DNA of 14,553 nt from Frankiales bacterium. GTDB taxonomy: Bacteria; Actinomycetota; Actinomycetes; Mycobacteriales; SCTD01. Position 1 is the stretch's first letter, and each line of letters opens with the position of its first letter. Both the position numbers and the translations under genes were made by a program. Below the pieces are notes generated by a model. It made no database searches, was not told where the DNA came from, and worked only from the letters and a program-made list of their open reading frames with translations. The stretch covers positions 1 through 14,553 of the forward strand of contig JAOPWW010000111.1 in assembly GCA_025965495.1 (NCBI GenBank), written 5' to 3'. This document shows, piece by piece, positions 1-6,466 of this stretch.

Positions 1-2
1 GC

Positions 3-290
3 TACAAGGACCTGCAGGACATCATCGCCATCCTCGGCATCGACGAGCTCGGTGAGGACGACAAGGTCCTCGTCAACCGGGCCCGCCGGATCCAGCGCTT
101 CCTGTCCCAGCCGTTCTACGTCGCGGAGGCCTTCACCGGCCAGCCCGGCAAGTTCGTGCCGATCGAGGAGACCATCTCCTCGTTCAAGAAGCTCACCGAG
201 GGCGAGTACGACCACATCCCCGAGCAGGCGTTCTTCCTGTGCGGCGGCATCGAGGACGTCGAGGCCAACGCCAAGAAGCTGGCCAGCTAG
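3..290 (+). CDS. atpD: ATP synthase F1 subunit beta, C-terminal end (partial)
   Basis: This is the last 95 residues of the catalytic beta subunit of the F1Fo ATP synthase; the rest lies left of the window. The reading frame is open from base 3 (TAC) to TAG at 288-290. The visible part is the C-terminal helical domain: it begins YKDLQDIIAILG, followed by the acidic DELGEDDK segment, which corresponds to the DELSEED-type loop that contacts the gamma subunit, then RRIQRFLSQPF and the closing GEYDHIPEQAF stretch typical of beta subunits. The P-loop and catalytic residues are outside the window. The next gene is atpC, as in the standard atp operon order. Identity is secure from sequence similarity remembered for this highly conserved family; only the 5' end is missing. 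Confidence 0.98.
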   Translation, partial: YKDLQDIIAILGIDELGEDDKVLVNRARRIQRFLSQPFYVAEAFTGQPGKFVPIEETISSFKKLTEGEYDHIPEQAFFLCGGIEDVEANAKKLAS

Positions 291-309
291 CACCACCGAT
301 CGGCAGTCC

Positions 310-342
310 CCGACGGGCCGGCTCCCCGAGCCGGCCCGTCGG
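310..342 (+). terminator. Perfect hairpin between atpD and atpC
   Basis: A 14-bp perfect inverted repeat: arm 310-323 (CCGACGGGCCGGCT) pairs with 329-342 around a 5-nt loop CCCCG. It starts 20 nt after the atpD stop. There is no T-tract, so it is not a classical intrinsic terminator. Because atpC must still be transcribed, a role as attenuator, RNA processing site or mRNA-stability element is as likely as full termination. The structure is seen directly; the function is inferred. Confidence 0.6.
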
Positions 343-350
343 CGTAGGAC

Positions 351-376
351 CCGAGGACAGGTCTACCTGTCCTCGG
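351..376 (+). promoter_or_regulatory. Second perfect inverted repeat upstream of atpC
   Basis: Arms 351-362 (CCGAGGACAGGT) and 365-376 (ACCTGTCCTCGG) are perfect reverse complements around CT, so the RNA hairpin would have about 11 pairs with a 4-nt loop. It follows the 310-342 hairpin by 8 nt and ends 24 nt before the atpC ribosome binding site. It could be an RNA stem or a dyad DNA operator. I cannot tell which from sequence. Confidence 0.5.
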
Positions 377-413
377 CGCTACCGTCGAAGCACGCACTCC
401 GGAAGGAACTCCT

Positions 414-782
414 GTGGCTGAGCTCCACGTCGAGCTGGTCTCGGTCGAGCGCGAGGTGTGGTCCGGCGAGGCCCGCGAGGTCATCGCCCGCACGACCGAG
501 GGCGAGGTCGGCATCCTGCCGGGCCACGCCCCCCTGCTCGGCCAGCTGGCCGACGGCGGCACCGTGCGCATCCTGCAGGAGGGCGGCGAGGTCGTGGCCG
601 CCGTGTCCGGCGGGTTCCTGTCGGTCACCGACGGCGGCGTCACCGTGCTCGCGGAGGTCGCCGAGATGGCGGCCGACATCGACGCGAACCGCGCGCGTGC
701 CGCAGCCGACCGCGCCCGGGCCGAGGGCGACGACGACGCCCTGCGCCGCGCCGAGGGCCGGCTCCGGGCCGTCGGCCAGTAG
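414..782 (+). CDS. atpC: ATP synthase F1 subunit epsilon
   Basis: Epsilon subunit of F1, part of the central stalk that links the gamma subunit to the c-ring and can restrain ATP hydrolysis. The protein is 122 aa, the length usual for actinobacteria, where the C-terminal helical part is shorter than in E. coli. The N-terminal beta-sandwich is clear: ELHVELVSVEREVWSGEA, then TEGEVGILPGHAPLLGQL, the family signature, and GGFLSVTDGGVTVLAE. The last 35 residues form an Ala/Arg/Asp-rich helical tail. The GTG start at 414 is supported by GGAAGGA at 401-407. It lies 123 nt after atpD, an unusually wide gap for this pair, which holds two hairpins. Confidence 0.96.
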   Translation: MAELHVELVSVEREVWSGEAREVIARTTEGEVGILPGHAPLLGQLADGGTVRILQEGGEVVAAVSGGFLSVTDGGVTVLAEVAEMAADIDANRARAAADRARAEGDDDALRRAEGRLRAVGQ

Positions 783-812
783 GACGCAGACGGGACCCCG
801 GGGCAGCGCACC

Positions 813-1247
813 GTGCTCGCCACCGAGGTCGTCGTCGGGCTGGTCCTGCTCGCCGTCCTGCCCCTGGTGGCGATCGCGGTCCGGCGCCGGGTCCTGCAGC
901 GCCGCTACGGCACGATCGACCTGTCGCTGCGGCTGGCCCGCAAGGGCAACGGTCGGGGCTGGGTGCTCGGCGTCGGCCGCTTCGAGGGCGACGACCTGCA
1001 GTGGTACCGGGTCTTCTCGCTCGCCCCGCGACCCCGGCGCACCCTGTCGCGCCGGTCGCTCGAGGTCCGCGGCCGCCGCGCGCCGCGCGGACCCGAGACG
1101 CTCGCGCTGCTGTCGGGCGCGGTCGTCATGGAGTGCCGCGACCCGGACGGCCCGGTCGAGCTGGCCATGGAGAGCGGCGCCGTCACCGGCTTCCTCGCCT
1201 GGCTCGAGGCCCGGCCGCCGGGGGCCACGCTCCCGCCTCTGCGGTGA
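813..1247 (+). CDS. DUF2550 family membrane-anchored protein
   Basis: A 144-aa protein of the DUF2550 family, which in actinobacteria is characteristically found immediately downstream of atpC. Residues 4-25 (start EVVVGLVLLAVLPLVAIAV) form one transmembrane helix followed by an Arg-rich cytoplasmic stop-transfer segment (RRRVLQRRYG). The remainder, including GRGWVLGVGRFEGDDLQWYR and a TLSRRSLEV stretch, is a soluble beta-rich domain. No catalytic motif is visible and the biochemical role is unknown. The GTG start at 813 is chosen because it begins just before the hydrophobic segment; a good Shine-Dalgarno sequence is not evident. Spacing to atpC is 30 nt, suggesting co-transcription. Its stop overlaps the next start. 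Confidence 0.88.
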   Translation: MLATEVVVGLVLLAVLPLVAIAVRRRVLQRRYGTIDLSLRLARKGNGRGWVLGVGRFEGDDLQWYRVFSLAPRPRRTLSRRSLEVRGRRAPRGPETLALLSGAVVMECRDPDGPVELAMESGAVTGFLAWLEARPPGATLPPLR

Positions 1248-1783
1248 CCCTGCGCGTCCGGCCTGCCCGGCCCGCCGACGCCACGGCGATCGCTGCCGTC
1301 TACGGCCCGCACGTGACGGGCAGTGTCGCGAGCTTCGAGGGCGAGCCGCCGGACGCGGCCGAGGTGGCGCGGCGCATGGCGTTCCGCCCCCGGCTGCCGT
1401 GGCTCGTGGCCGAGCGCGACGCCGTCGTGGTCGGGTTCGCCGACGCCTCGCCGCACCGGTCCCGGGCCGCCTACCGCTGGTCGGTCGACACCTCGGTGTA
1501 CCTCACCGCGCAGGAGCGGGGGCGCGGCACGGGCCGGGCGCTGTACGACGTCCTGCTGCCGCTGCTGCGCGACCTCGGCCTGGTGACGGCGCACGCCGCG
1601 ATCGCCCTGCCCAACCCGGCCAGCGTCGCCCTGCACGAGACGGTCGGCTTCTCCCCGGTCGGGGTCTACCCGGCCGTCGGGTTCAAGCACGGGGCCTGGC
1701 GCGACGTCGGGTGGTGGCGGCTCGCGCTGGTCGAGCCGCCGGCCGCACCGGCCGAGCCCCGGGAGTGGGTCCCGGAGCCCTGA
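1244..1783 (+). CDS. GNAT N-acetyltransferase, phosphinothricin acetyltransferase-like
   Basis: A 179-aa GNAT acetyltransferase of the PAT/Bar-like subgroup. It would transfer an acetyl group from acetyl-CoA to an amino group; the native substrate is unknown and annotation as phosphinothricin resistance would rest on family resemblance only. Landmarks in order: RPARPADATAIAAVY (6-20), SFEGEPPDAAEVARR (30-44), PWLVAE (52-57), YRWSVDTSVYL (77-87), the acetyl-CoA loop QERGRGTGRALY (90-101), ALPNPASVALHETVGF (121-136) and the PAT-typical end GAWRDVGWWRL (150-160). The GTG start at 1244 overlaps the DUF2550 stop (GTGA, 4 nt), so translation is probably coupled and the gene belongs to the atp-distal transcript. 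It ends 6 nt from the convergent adenosyltransferase gene. Confidence 0.9.
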   Translation: MTLRVRPARPADATAIAAVYGPHVTGSVASFEGEPPDAAEVARRMAFRPRLPWLVAERDAVVVGFADASPHRSRAAYRWSVDTSVYLTAQERGRGTGRALYDVLLPLLRDLGLVTAHAAIALPNPASVALHETVGFSPVGVYPAVGFKHGAWRDVGWWRLALVEPPAAPAEPREWVPEP

Positions 1784-1789
1784 GCCTCG

Positions 1790-2362
1790 CTAGCGCTGGC
1801 CCCCGGGCGTCCACATGACGTCGCCGCCGGGGTTCGCGACGCGCGACAGGATGAACAGCAGGTCGGACAGGCGGTTCAGGTAGAGCACCGGCTCGCGGTT
1901 CGTCGTGTCGGGCTGGTCCTGCAGCAGGGCCCAGACCGACCGCTCCGCCCGGCGCACGACGGTCCGCGCGACGTGCAGCAGCGCCGCTCCGGGCGTCCCG
2001 CCCGGCAGGATGAAGCTGGAGAGCTTCTCCAGGGTCGCGTTCCAGTGGTCGCAGGCCTGCTCGAGCCGCTCGGTGTACTCCGGCGTCACCCGCAGCGGCG
2101 GGTACTCGGGGTCGGCGACGACGGGGGTGCACAGGTCCGCGCCGAGGTCGAACAGCTCGTTCTGCACCCGGAGCAGCAGCCCGGCCAGCTCGGGGTCGAG
2201 GTCGCCGAGCGCCAGGGCGACGCCGATCGCGCTGTTGGCCTCGTCGACGTCGGCGTAGGCCTGCAGGCGGGGGTCGGTCTTGCTGACCCGGCTCATGTCG
2301 CCGAGGGCGGTGGTGCCGTCGTCGCCGGTCTTCGTGTAGATGCGCGTGAGGTGGACGGCCAT
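1790..2362 (-). CDS. PduO-type cob(I)alamin adenosyltransferase
   Basis: A 190-aa ATP:cob(I)alamin adenosyltransferase of the PduO/MMAB type, which attaches the 5'-deoxyadenosyl group of ATP to cob(I)alamin to give adenosylcobalamin. Family marks are the N-terminal ATP-binding IYTKTGDDGTTALGD (8-22), LQAYADVDEANSAIG (33-47), LFDLGADL (70-77), FILPGGTPGAALLH (117-130), the ATP-binding Arg cluster ARTVVRRAERSV (132-143) and YLNRLSDLLFILSR (161-174). Length is normal for the family. The ATG at 2362 lies 7 nt behind TAGGCT (2370-2375), a good actinobacterial -10 box, so the mRNA is probably leaderless. The gene stands alone, convergent with the GNAT gene. It can supply cofactor to the ethylmalonyl-CoA mutase at 8578-10641; no cobalamin riboswitch is visible upstream. 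Confidence 0.95.
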   Translation of the reverse strand: MAVHLTRIYTKTGDDGTTALGDMSRVSKTDPRLQAYADVDEANSAIGVALALGDLDPELAGLLLRVQNELFDLGADLCTPVVADPEYPPLRVTPEYTERLEQACDHWNATLEKLSSFILPGGTPGAALLHVARTVVRRAERSVWALLQDQPDTTNREPVLYLNRLSDLLFILSRVANPGGDVMWTPGGQR

Positions 2363-2369
2363 GCTCCCG

Positions 2370-2375
2370 AGCCTA
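2370..2375 (-). promoter_or_regulatory. Putative -10 box of a leaderless promoter (adenosyltransferase)
   Basis: On the minus strand TAGGCT fits TANNNT and is separated by 7 nt (CGGGAGC) from the ATG at 2362, which places the expected transcription start at or next to the start codon. No convincing -35 hexamer is visible. The inference rests on position and on the same arrangement at murA. Confidence 0.5.
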
Positions 2376-2396
2376 GGGGCGCTCGGCCCGCAGCGC

Positions 2397-3767
2397 TCAG
2401 CCGCAGGACGTGCTGCCGCACAGGAGGCGGAACACGTCGAGGGTCGCCGTCGTGCGGCCGTCGCCGTCGAGGAGGCGGACCCGGTCGGTCCCGGCGCGCT
2501 CGGCGCTGTCGGGCCGCCCCAGGACGACGACGCCGTCGAGCGCGGGGTCGTCGCTGCCGGCCGCGGCGAAGGCCGCGCCTGCGTCGGGGGAGTACAGGAC
2601 CTGTCCCGTGCCCGGGCGCGGCACCACGACCAGCGTCCCGCCGCGCGAGCCACCCGGAGCGGTCAGGTGCAGCGCGAGGGCGGCCGTGGCGGCGCCCGCC
2701 CGCGGCCTGGTCTGCACCTCGAGGTCGTCGACCCCGCCGACGACGCCGAACGTGTCGGCCTGGCGGTCGCCGGTCAGCCAGAACTGGCCGAGCAGGTACC
2801 CGGGGCCGCCGTCGACCGGGGCACCACCGACGAGGACCTGCTCCTGCACCCGGCCGACGTCGGCGACGTGGCGGGAGTCGGCGTAGGCGCGCCGGGCAGC
2901 CAGCAGGAGGTCGGGGTCGACCGTCCCGCGCGAGGGCCAGCCGAGCAGGTCCACCGGCCCGAGCGTCTGCGCCACCGGCTCGGTGGCCCGCTCGTCGGCG
3001 ACGCCCGTCTGGGCGAGCAGCAGCCCGTCGGGGCCGACCACCAGGAGCTGGTCGAAGGCGCCGCGCGGCTGCTCGACGGGGCCGGTGGCCACGCCGGGGG
3101 CGAGCGGGGCGGCGTCGTGGAAGGCGGACCCGTCGGGGGCGTACTCGAAGCGCGTCGTCCGCGGGGAGGCGACGGCGACCCAGCGGTCGCCCTCGTCGCC
3201 GTGCAGGCGCACGACGAAGACCGCGGCGTCCGCCTCCCCGCCGGGGCCGACGACGAAGCGGGACCCGGTCGCGTCCGTCGTGGCGACCCCCACGGTCAGG
3301 GCGTCGTCGCCGGGCAGGCGGCTGACGAAGACGAGCTCGGGGTGACCGCTCGGCTCGTCGACCTGCCCGTACAGGGGCACCAGGGTGGCACCCGCCTCGC
3401 GGGCCGCCCAGTCGCGCTGCCAGACGGCCAGGTGGGCGTCCCGGACGGTGGTGTCGCCGCGGTAGGGCCAGGGGGAGTCGGGGTCGAAGGCGTAGCGGCC
3501 GGGGGACGCCGTCGGGGCGGTCGACGTCGCGACCCTGCCCGGCGCCGGCCCGCTCGGTCCGGCCGACAGCAGGGGCACGGCAGCCACGACGGCGAGGACC
3601 GCGAGGGCCGTCCCGGCGACGGCGGCGCCCGCCCGGCGGCGGTGCATCCCGCGAGCCCGGCGCTCGACCCCGGCGAAAGGGTCGACGGGGGGCGCCAGGG
3701 TCGCGGCACGGCCGGACAGGGCGCTGCGGAGCACGTCCTCCAGCGACGAGGGCTCGAGCGGGGACAT
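2397..3767 (-). CDS. Single-pass membrane protein paired with ECF sigma factor (candidate anti-sigma factor)
   Basis: A 456-aa protein with a short cytoplasmic N-terminus (about residues 1-45, including SLEDVLRSALSGRA and an RRARGMHRRR basic run), one transmembrane helix (about 47-68, AGAAVAGTALAVLAVVAAV) and a large extracytoplasmic domain, Pro/Thr-rich just after the membrane and beta-rich beyond it. It ends with a Cys pair in LLCGSTSCG. I do not recognise a named family; no zinc-binding anti-sigma motif (HxxxCxxC) is seen. Its place directly after a SigE-family sigma gene, overlapping it, is the usual position of a membrane regulator of that sigma factor, so an anti-sigma or sensor role is inferred. 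ATG 3767 (TGATG overlap, GGAG 7 nt upstream) is preferred; GTG 3770 is an alternative. Confidence 0.82.
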   Translation of the reverse strand: MSPLEPSSLEDVLRSALSGRAATLAPPVDPFAGVERRARGMHRRRAGAAVAGTALAVLAVVAAVPLLSAGPSGPAPGRVATSTAPTASPGRYAFDPDSPWPYRGDTTVRDAHLAVWQRDWAAREAGATLVPLYGQVDEPSGHPELVFVSRLPGDDALTVGVATTDATGSRFVVGPGGEADAAVFVVRLHGDEGDRWVAVASPRTTRFEYAPDGSAFHDAAPLAPGVATGPVEQPRGAFDQLLVVGPDGLLLAQTGVADERATEPVAQTLGPVDLLGWPSRGTVDPDLLLAARRAYADSRHVADVGRVQEQVLVGGAPVDGGPGYLLGQFWLTGDRQADTFGVVGGVDDLEVQTRPRAGAATAALALHLTAPGGSRGGTLVVVPRPGTGQVLYSPDAGAAFAAAGSDDPALDGVVVLGRPDSAERAGTDRVRLLDGDGRTTATLDVFRLLCGSTSCG

Positions 3768-4285
3768 CACGGCGCTCCGACGGTCAGGCGGGGGTCGTCC
3801 CGCAGGGACGCGTCGTCGCGGAGCTTCGCGAGGGCGCGGGAGGTGCTGCTCTTGACCGTGCCGACGCTGACCCCGAGCACCGCGGCCGTCTCGGCCTCCG
3901 ACAGGTCCTCGTAGTAGCGCAGCACCACGGCGGCGCGCTGGCGTGCCGGGAGCCCGGACAGGGCGGCCCAGAGGGCGTCGTGCAGGTCGAGGTCGGCGGT
4001 CAGGTCACGTCCGCCGTGCTCGGGCAGGGAGGCGGTCGACCGCTCGTCCACGCGGCGGCGCCGCCAGAAGGACGTCTGCGTGTTGACCATGACGCGGCGC
4101 ACGTAGCCGTCGAGGGCCTCGCGCTCGCGGACACGGTCCCAGGCCAGGTAGGTCTTGGCCAGCGCCGTCTGCAGCAGGTCCTCGGCGTCGGAGCGGCTGC
4201 CGGTCAGCAGGTACGCCGTCCGCAGGTGGACGCCGGACCGGGCCGCGACCCACGTCCGGAACTCGTCCCTGCTGTGCTCGTCCAC
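3767..4285 (-). CDS. SigE-family ECF RNA polymerase sigma factor
   Basis: A 172-aa group 4 (ECF) sigma factor of the actinobacterial SigE family. Sigma region 2 spans about residues 22-80, with AYLLTGSRSDAEDLLQTALAKTYLAWDRV and the promoter-melting region VRRVMVNTQTSFWRRRR. Region 4 spans about 107-157: LWAALSGLPARQRAAVVLRYY, then DLSEAETAAVLGVSVGTVKSSTSRALAKLR, the -35-reading helix-turn-helix. Region 3 is absent, as expected. GTG at 4285 is used, preceded by GAGGGAGG (4289-4296). It is the first gene of a two-gene operon, overlapping the downstream membrane protein. A match to an ECF promoter lies just upstream (4318-4345), so autoregulation is likely. The trigger is unknown. Confidence 0.95.
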   Translation of the reverse strand: MDEHSRDEFRTWVAARSGVHLRTAYLLTGSRSDAEDLLQTALAKTYLAWDRVREREALDGYVRRVMVNTQTSFWRRRRVDERSTASLPEHGGRDLTADLDLHDALWAALSGLPARQRAAVVLRYYEDLSEAETAAVLGVSVGTVKSSTSRALAKLRDDASLRDDPRLTVGAP

Positions 4286-4317
4286 GCGCCTCCCTCGTCC
4301 GGCTCCTCACCCCCCCC

Positions 4318-4345
4318 AGACGCCGTCCCGGCCGGCGGGGTTGCC
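4318..4345 (-). promoter_or_regulatory. Putative ECF sigma promoter of the sigma-factor operon
   Basis: Reading the minus strand from 4345: GGCAACC (-35, core GCAACC at 4339-4344), a 16-nt spacer (4323-4338), then CGTCT(G) (-10 at 4318-4322). AAC-containing -35 and CGTC-type -10 elements about 16 nt apart are the known pattern for ECF sigma factors. The expected start near 4311 gives a 25-nt leader before GTG 4285. The -35 directly abuts the rhodanese stop codon. The same two elements with the same spacing occur at 6467-6495. Confidence 0.6.
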
Positions 4346-4735
4346 TCAGCGGCGCACGTCCGCCGGCCCGTCGGACAGGGGCAGGCCGGCCGCGACCCAG
4401 GCCTCGAGCCCGCCGACCAGGTCGGTGGCGTCCACGCCCACCGCGCGCAGCGACGCGGCAGCCAGGCTGCTGCTGTAGCCCTGCCGGCAGACGACGACGA
4501 CGCGCACCCCCGGCACAGCCTCGGGCACCCGCCACGGCGACGTCGGGTCCAGCCGCCACTCGAGCACCGTCCGGTCGATCACGAGGGCGCCGGGCAGCTC
4601 GCCCTGCTCGCCCCGCTGCTCGGACGTGCGCGTGTCGACGAGCAGCGCTCCCTCGGCGACGGCCTGCAGGGTCTGCTGCGCCGTCAGCCGCCGGAGGTCG
4701 GCCCGCGCCGCCGCCAGCACCTCGTCCACGCCCAC
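4346..4735 (-). CDS. Rhodanese-like domain protein
   Basis: A 129-aa single-domain rhodanese (sulfurtransferase fold), expected in the cytoplasm. Motifs are LLVDTRTSEQR (31-41, the conserved D-R of the first half), GALVIDRTVLEWRLD (49-63), the active-site loop VVCRQGYSSSLAAASL (81-96) with candidate catalytic Cys83, and DLVGGLEAW (105-113). The intact Cys argues for an active persulfide carrier, but the sulfur donor and acceptor are not indicated. GTG 4735 is chosen because CAGGAT (4742-4747), a near -10 match, lies 6 nt upstream, suggesting a leaderless mRNA; GTG 4729 two codons later is possible. It is divergent from murA with only 33 nt between start codons. The sigma-factor promoter begins at its stop codon. 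Confidence 0.9.
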   Translation of the reverse strand: MGVDEVLAAARADLRRLTAQQTLQAVAEGALLVDTRTSEQRGEQGELPGALVIDRTVLEWRLDPTSPWRVPEAVPGVRVVVVCRQGYSSSLAAASLRAVGVDATDLVGGLEAWVAAGLPLSDGPADVRR

Positions 4736-4755
4736 CCCGCCATCCTGCCCGTCCC

Positions 4756-4761
4756 TAGACT
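4756..4761 (+). promoter_or_regulatory. Putative -10 box of murA (leaderless)
   Basis: TAGACT matches TANNNT and lies 7 nt before the murA GTG at 4769, placing transcription start at the start codon. There is no Shine-Dalgarno sequence in the few bases before the GTG, which fits a leaderless transcript. The matching -35 region (about 4732-4738) would fall over the start codon of the divergent rhodanese gene. Confidence 0.5.
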
Positions 4762-4768
4762 CGGCGGT

Positions 4769-6040
4769 GTGGAGCGCTTCGTGGTCGTGGGCGGTGCCCG
4801 GCTCGCCGGCGAGGTGCGGGTGACCGGCGCCAAGAACAGCGTGCTCAAGCTGATGGCGGCCTCGCTGCTGGCCGAGGGCACGACCACGCTGACCGCGGTC
4901 CCGGACATCCTCGACGTCGCGATCATGAGCGAGGTGCTGCGCCGCCTGGGCTGCACGGTCGAGCGCGGCGAGGGCACGGTCACCATCACGGTCCCGGCCG
5001 TGCTGGGCCACGAGGCCGACTACGACCTGGTCCGCCGGATGCGCGCCTCGATCGCGGTGCTGGGGCCGCTCGTCGCCCGCTGCGGGGAGGCCCGGGTCGC
5101 GCTGCCGGGCGGCGACGCGATCGGCAGCCGCGGCCTGGACTTCCACATCGCCGGCCTCACCAAGCTCGGCGCGACCGTGGAGACGGTGCGGGGCAACCTG
5201 CACGTGACGGCGTCGCGGCTGGTCGGCACCCACGTCTGGCTCGACTTCCCGAGCGTCGGGGCCACCGAGAACCTCCTCATGGCCGGCGTCCTGGCGCAGG
5301 GGACCACGACGGTCGACAACGCCGCGCGCGAACCCGAGATCGTCGACCTGTGCGAGTTCCTGCTGCAGATGGGCGCGCAGATCGAGGGGATCGGCACCTC
5401 GACGCTCGTCGTGGAGGGGGTCGAGCGCCTCGCGCCCGTGCCGACGCACGACACCGTCACCGACCGCATCGTGGCCGGCACCTACGCGACCGCCGCCGTG
5501 ATGACCCAGGGCGACGTCCTGGTCCGCGGCGGACAGGCGCGCCACCTCGAGATCGCCCTGGACAAGCTCGTCCAGGCCGGCGCGACGATCGACCTCGAGG
5601 AGGGCGGGTTCCGGGTCCGGATGGACCGCCGGCCAAAAGCGGTCGACGTCGTGACGCTGCCCTACCCGGGCTTCCCCACGGACCTGCAGCCCATGGTGCT
5701 GGCGATGAACGCCGTCGCGGAGGGCACGGCCATGGTCACCGAGAACGTGTTCGAGGCCCGCTGGATGTTCGTCAACGAGCTCACGCGGCTCGGCGCCGAG
5801 GTCCGGACCGACGGCCACCACGCGGTCGTGCGCGGGCGGCAGCGCCTGTCGGGCGCCCCCGTGACGGCGCACGACATCCGGGCGGGCGCGGCGCTCGTGC
5901 TCGCGGGGCTGGTGGCGGACGGGACGACCGAGGTCCACGAGGTCCACCACGTCGACCGCGGCTACCAGGACTTCCTGCCGTCGCTGGTGGCGCTGGGCGC
6001 CGACGTCCGTCGCGAGACGGTCCCCGACGTCCCGTTCTGA
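4769..6040 (+). CDS. murA: UDP-N-acetylglucosamine 1-carboxyvinyltransferase, Asp-type active site
   Basis: MurA (423 aa, normal length) transfers enolpyruvate from PEP to UDP-N-acetylglucosamine, the first committed step of peptidoglycan synthesis, in the cytoplasm. Both halves of the EPSP-synthase-like double barrel are present. The substrate-binding Lys22-Asn23 pair sits in VTGAKNSVLK, the active loop is ALPGGDAIGSRGLDFH (111-126), and Asp305 is in GFPTDLQP, matching the catalytic Asp305 of E. coli. At the position of the E. coli catalytic Cys115 this enzyme has Asp116, as in Mycobacterium tuberculosis, where Asp confers natural fosfomycin resistance. The GTG start is supported by the -10 box 7 nt upstream and by VERFVVVGGARLAGEV, the usual N-terminus. 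It is convergent with the DUF2007-like gene; both stop codons lie in one palindrome. Confidence 0.97.
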   Translation: MERFVVVGGARLAGEVRVTGAKNSVLKLMAASLLAEGTTTLTAVPDILDVAIMSEVLRRLGCTVERGEGTVTITVPAVLGHEADYDLVRRMRASIAVLGPLVARCGEARVALPGGDAIGSRGLDFHIAGLTKLGATVETVRGNLHVTASRLVGTHVWLDFPSVGATENLLMAGVLAQGTTTVDNAAREPEIVDLCEFLLQMGAQIEGIGTSTLVVEGVERLAPVPTHDTVTDRIVAGTYATAAVMTQGDVLVRGGQARHLEIALDKLVQAGATIDLEEGGFRVRMDRRPKAVDVVTLPYPGFPTDLQPMVLAMNAVAEGTAMVTENVFEARWMFVNELTRLGAEVRTDGHHAVVRGRQRLSGAPVTAHDIRAGAALVLAGLVADGTTEVHEVHHVDRGYQDFLPSLVALGADVRRETVPDVPF

Positions 6041-6053
6041 GGCCCGGCCTCAG
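6037..6053. terminator. Palindrome covering both convergent stop codons
   Basis: CTGAGGCC and GGCCTCAG flank a central C, giving an 8-bp dyad (6-bp stem with a CCCGG loop as RNA). The murA stop TGA (6038-6040) lies in one arm and the minus-strand stop (6050-6052) in the other. It may act as a weak bidirectional terminator; the stem is short and has no T-tract. Confidence 0.3.
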
Positions 6054-6379
6054 CTGCTGACGAGGCCCTTGGCGCGCGAGGCGTCCCCGCGGAAGACCAG
6101 GACGGACAGGCCGCCGTCGGCCGCTGCCGCGATCGTCCCGCGGATGCCGGCGTCCTTGAGCACGCTGCGGAGCAGCTCGGCGTCCTCGGCCGCCCGGACC
6201 GTCGCGACCGGCACGAGCAGGCCGTAGTCGTGGGCGCCGGCGACCTTCTGCAGGCGCGCGTCGGCCCGGTCGGCGCGGTGGTCGGTCGAGAAGACCCAGC
6301 GGCACAGCAGCACGATCACCCCGAGGGCGGCGACGGCCACGATCGGGCCCAGGAGGTAGTGGTAGCTGGAGACGATCAA
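6050..6379 (-). CDS. Small membrane-anchored DUF2007-like protein
   Basis: A 109-aa protein with one N-terminal transmembrane helix (about residues 8-30, from YLLGPIVAVAALG to CRWVF), a charged linker, and a C-terminal domain of about 55 residues (LLVPVATVRAAEDAELLRSV, then GIRGTIAAAADGGLSVLVF). The pattern of a helix around AEDAELLRSVLKDAGI followed by a strand resembles DUF2007, a putative signal-transducing domain; that assignment is by recall and moderate. Function is unknown. No ATG or GTG precedes the helix in frame, but TTG at 6379 has GGAAGG (6387-6392) 7 nt upstream and is taken as the start. CAGACT (6411-6416, minus) could be its -10 box. It is divergent from the STAS gene. Confidence 0.8.
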   Translation of the reverse strand: MIVSSYHYLLGPIVAVAALGVIVLLCRWVFSTDHRADRADARLQKVAGAHDYGLLVPVATVRAAEDAELLRSVLKDAGIRGTIAAAADGGLSVLVFRGDASRAKGLVSS

Positions 6380-6466
6380 CGTCAGGCCTTCCGCTGCGGT
6401 CGAGGTCCTCAGTCTGCCCCGCGGCGCGCCTCCCCGCTGCTCGGGGGCTCCCGTGGCAGACAGCGA

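Noticed and set aside
458..1243. Open frame in front of the PAT-like GNAT
   Set aside because: It is an alternative frame of atpC and DUF2550 with Arg/Gly-rich content; GNAT homology starts at GTG 1244, which overlaps the DUF2550 stop.
3980..4768. Open frame in front of murA that would extend the protein by more than 260 residues
   Set aside because: It runs antisense through the sigma-factor and rhodanese genes; murA homology begins exactly at VERFVVVGG, with a -10 box just before it.
5193..5214. GCAACC followed by CGTC inside murA as another ECF promoter
   Set aside because: The spacer is only 12 nt and the site is well inside a coding region with no gene start behind it.
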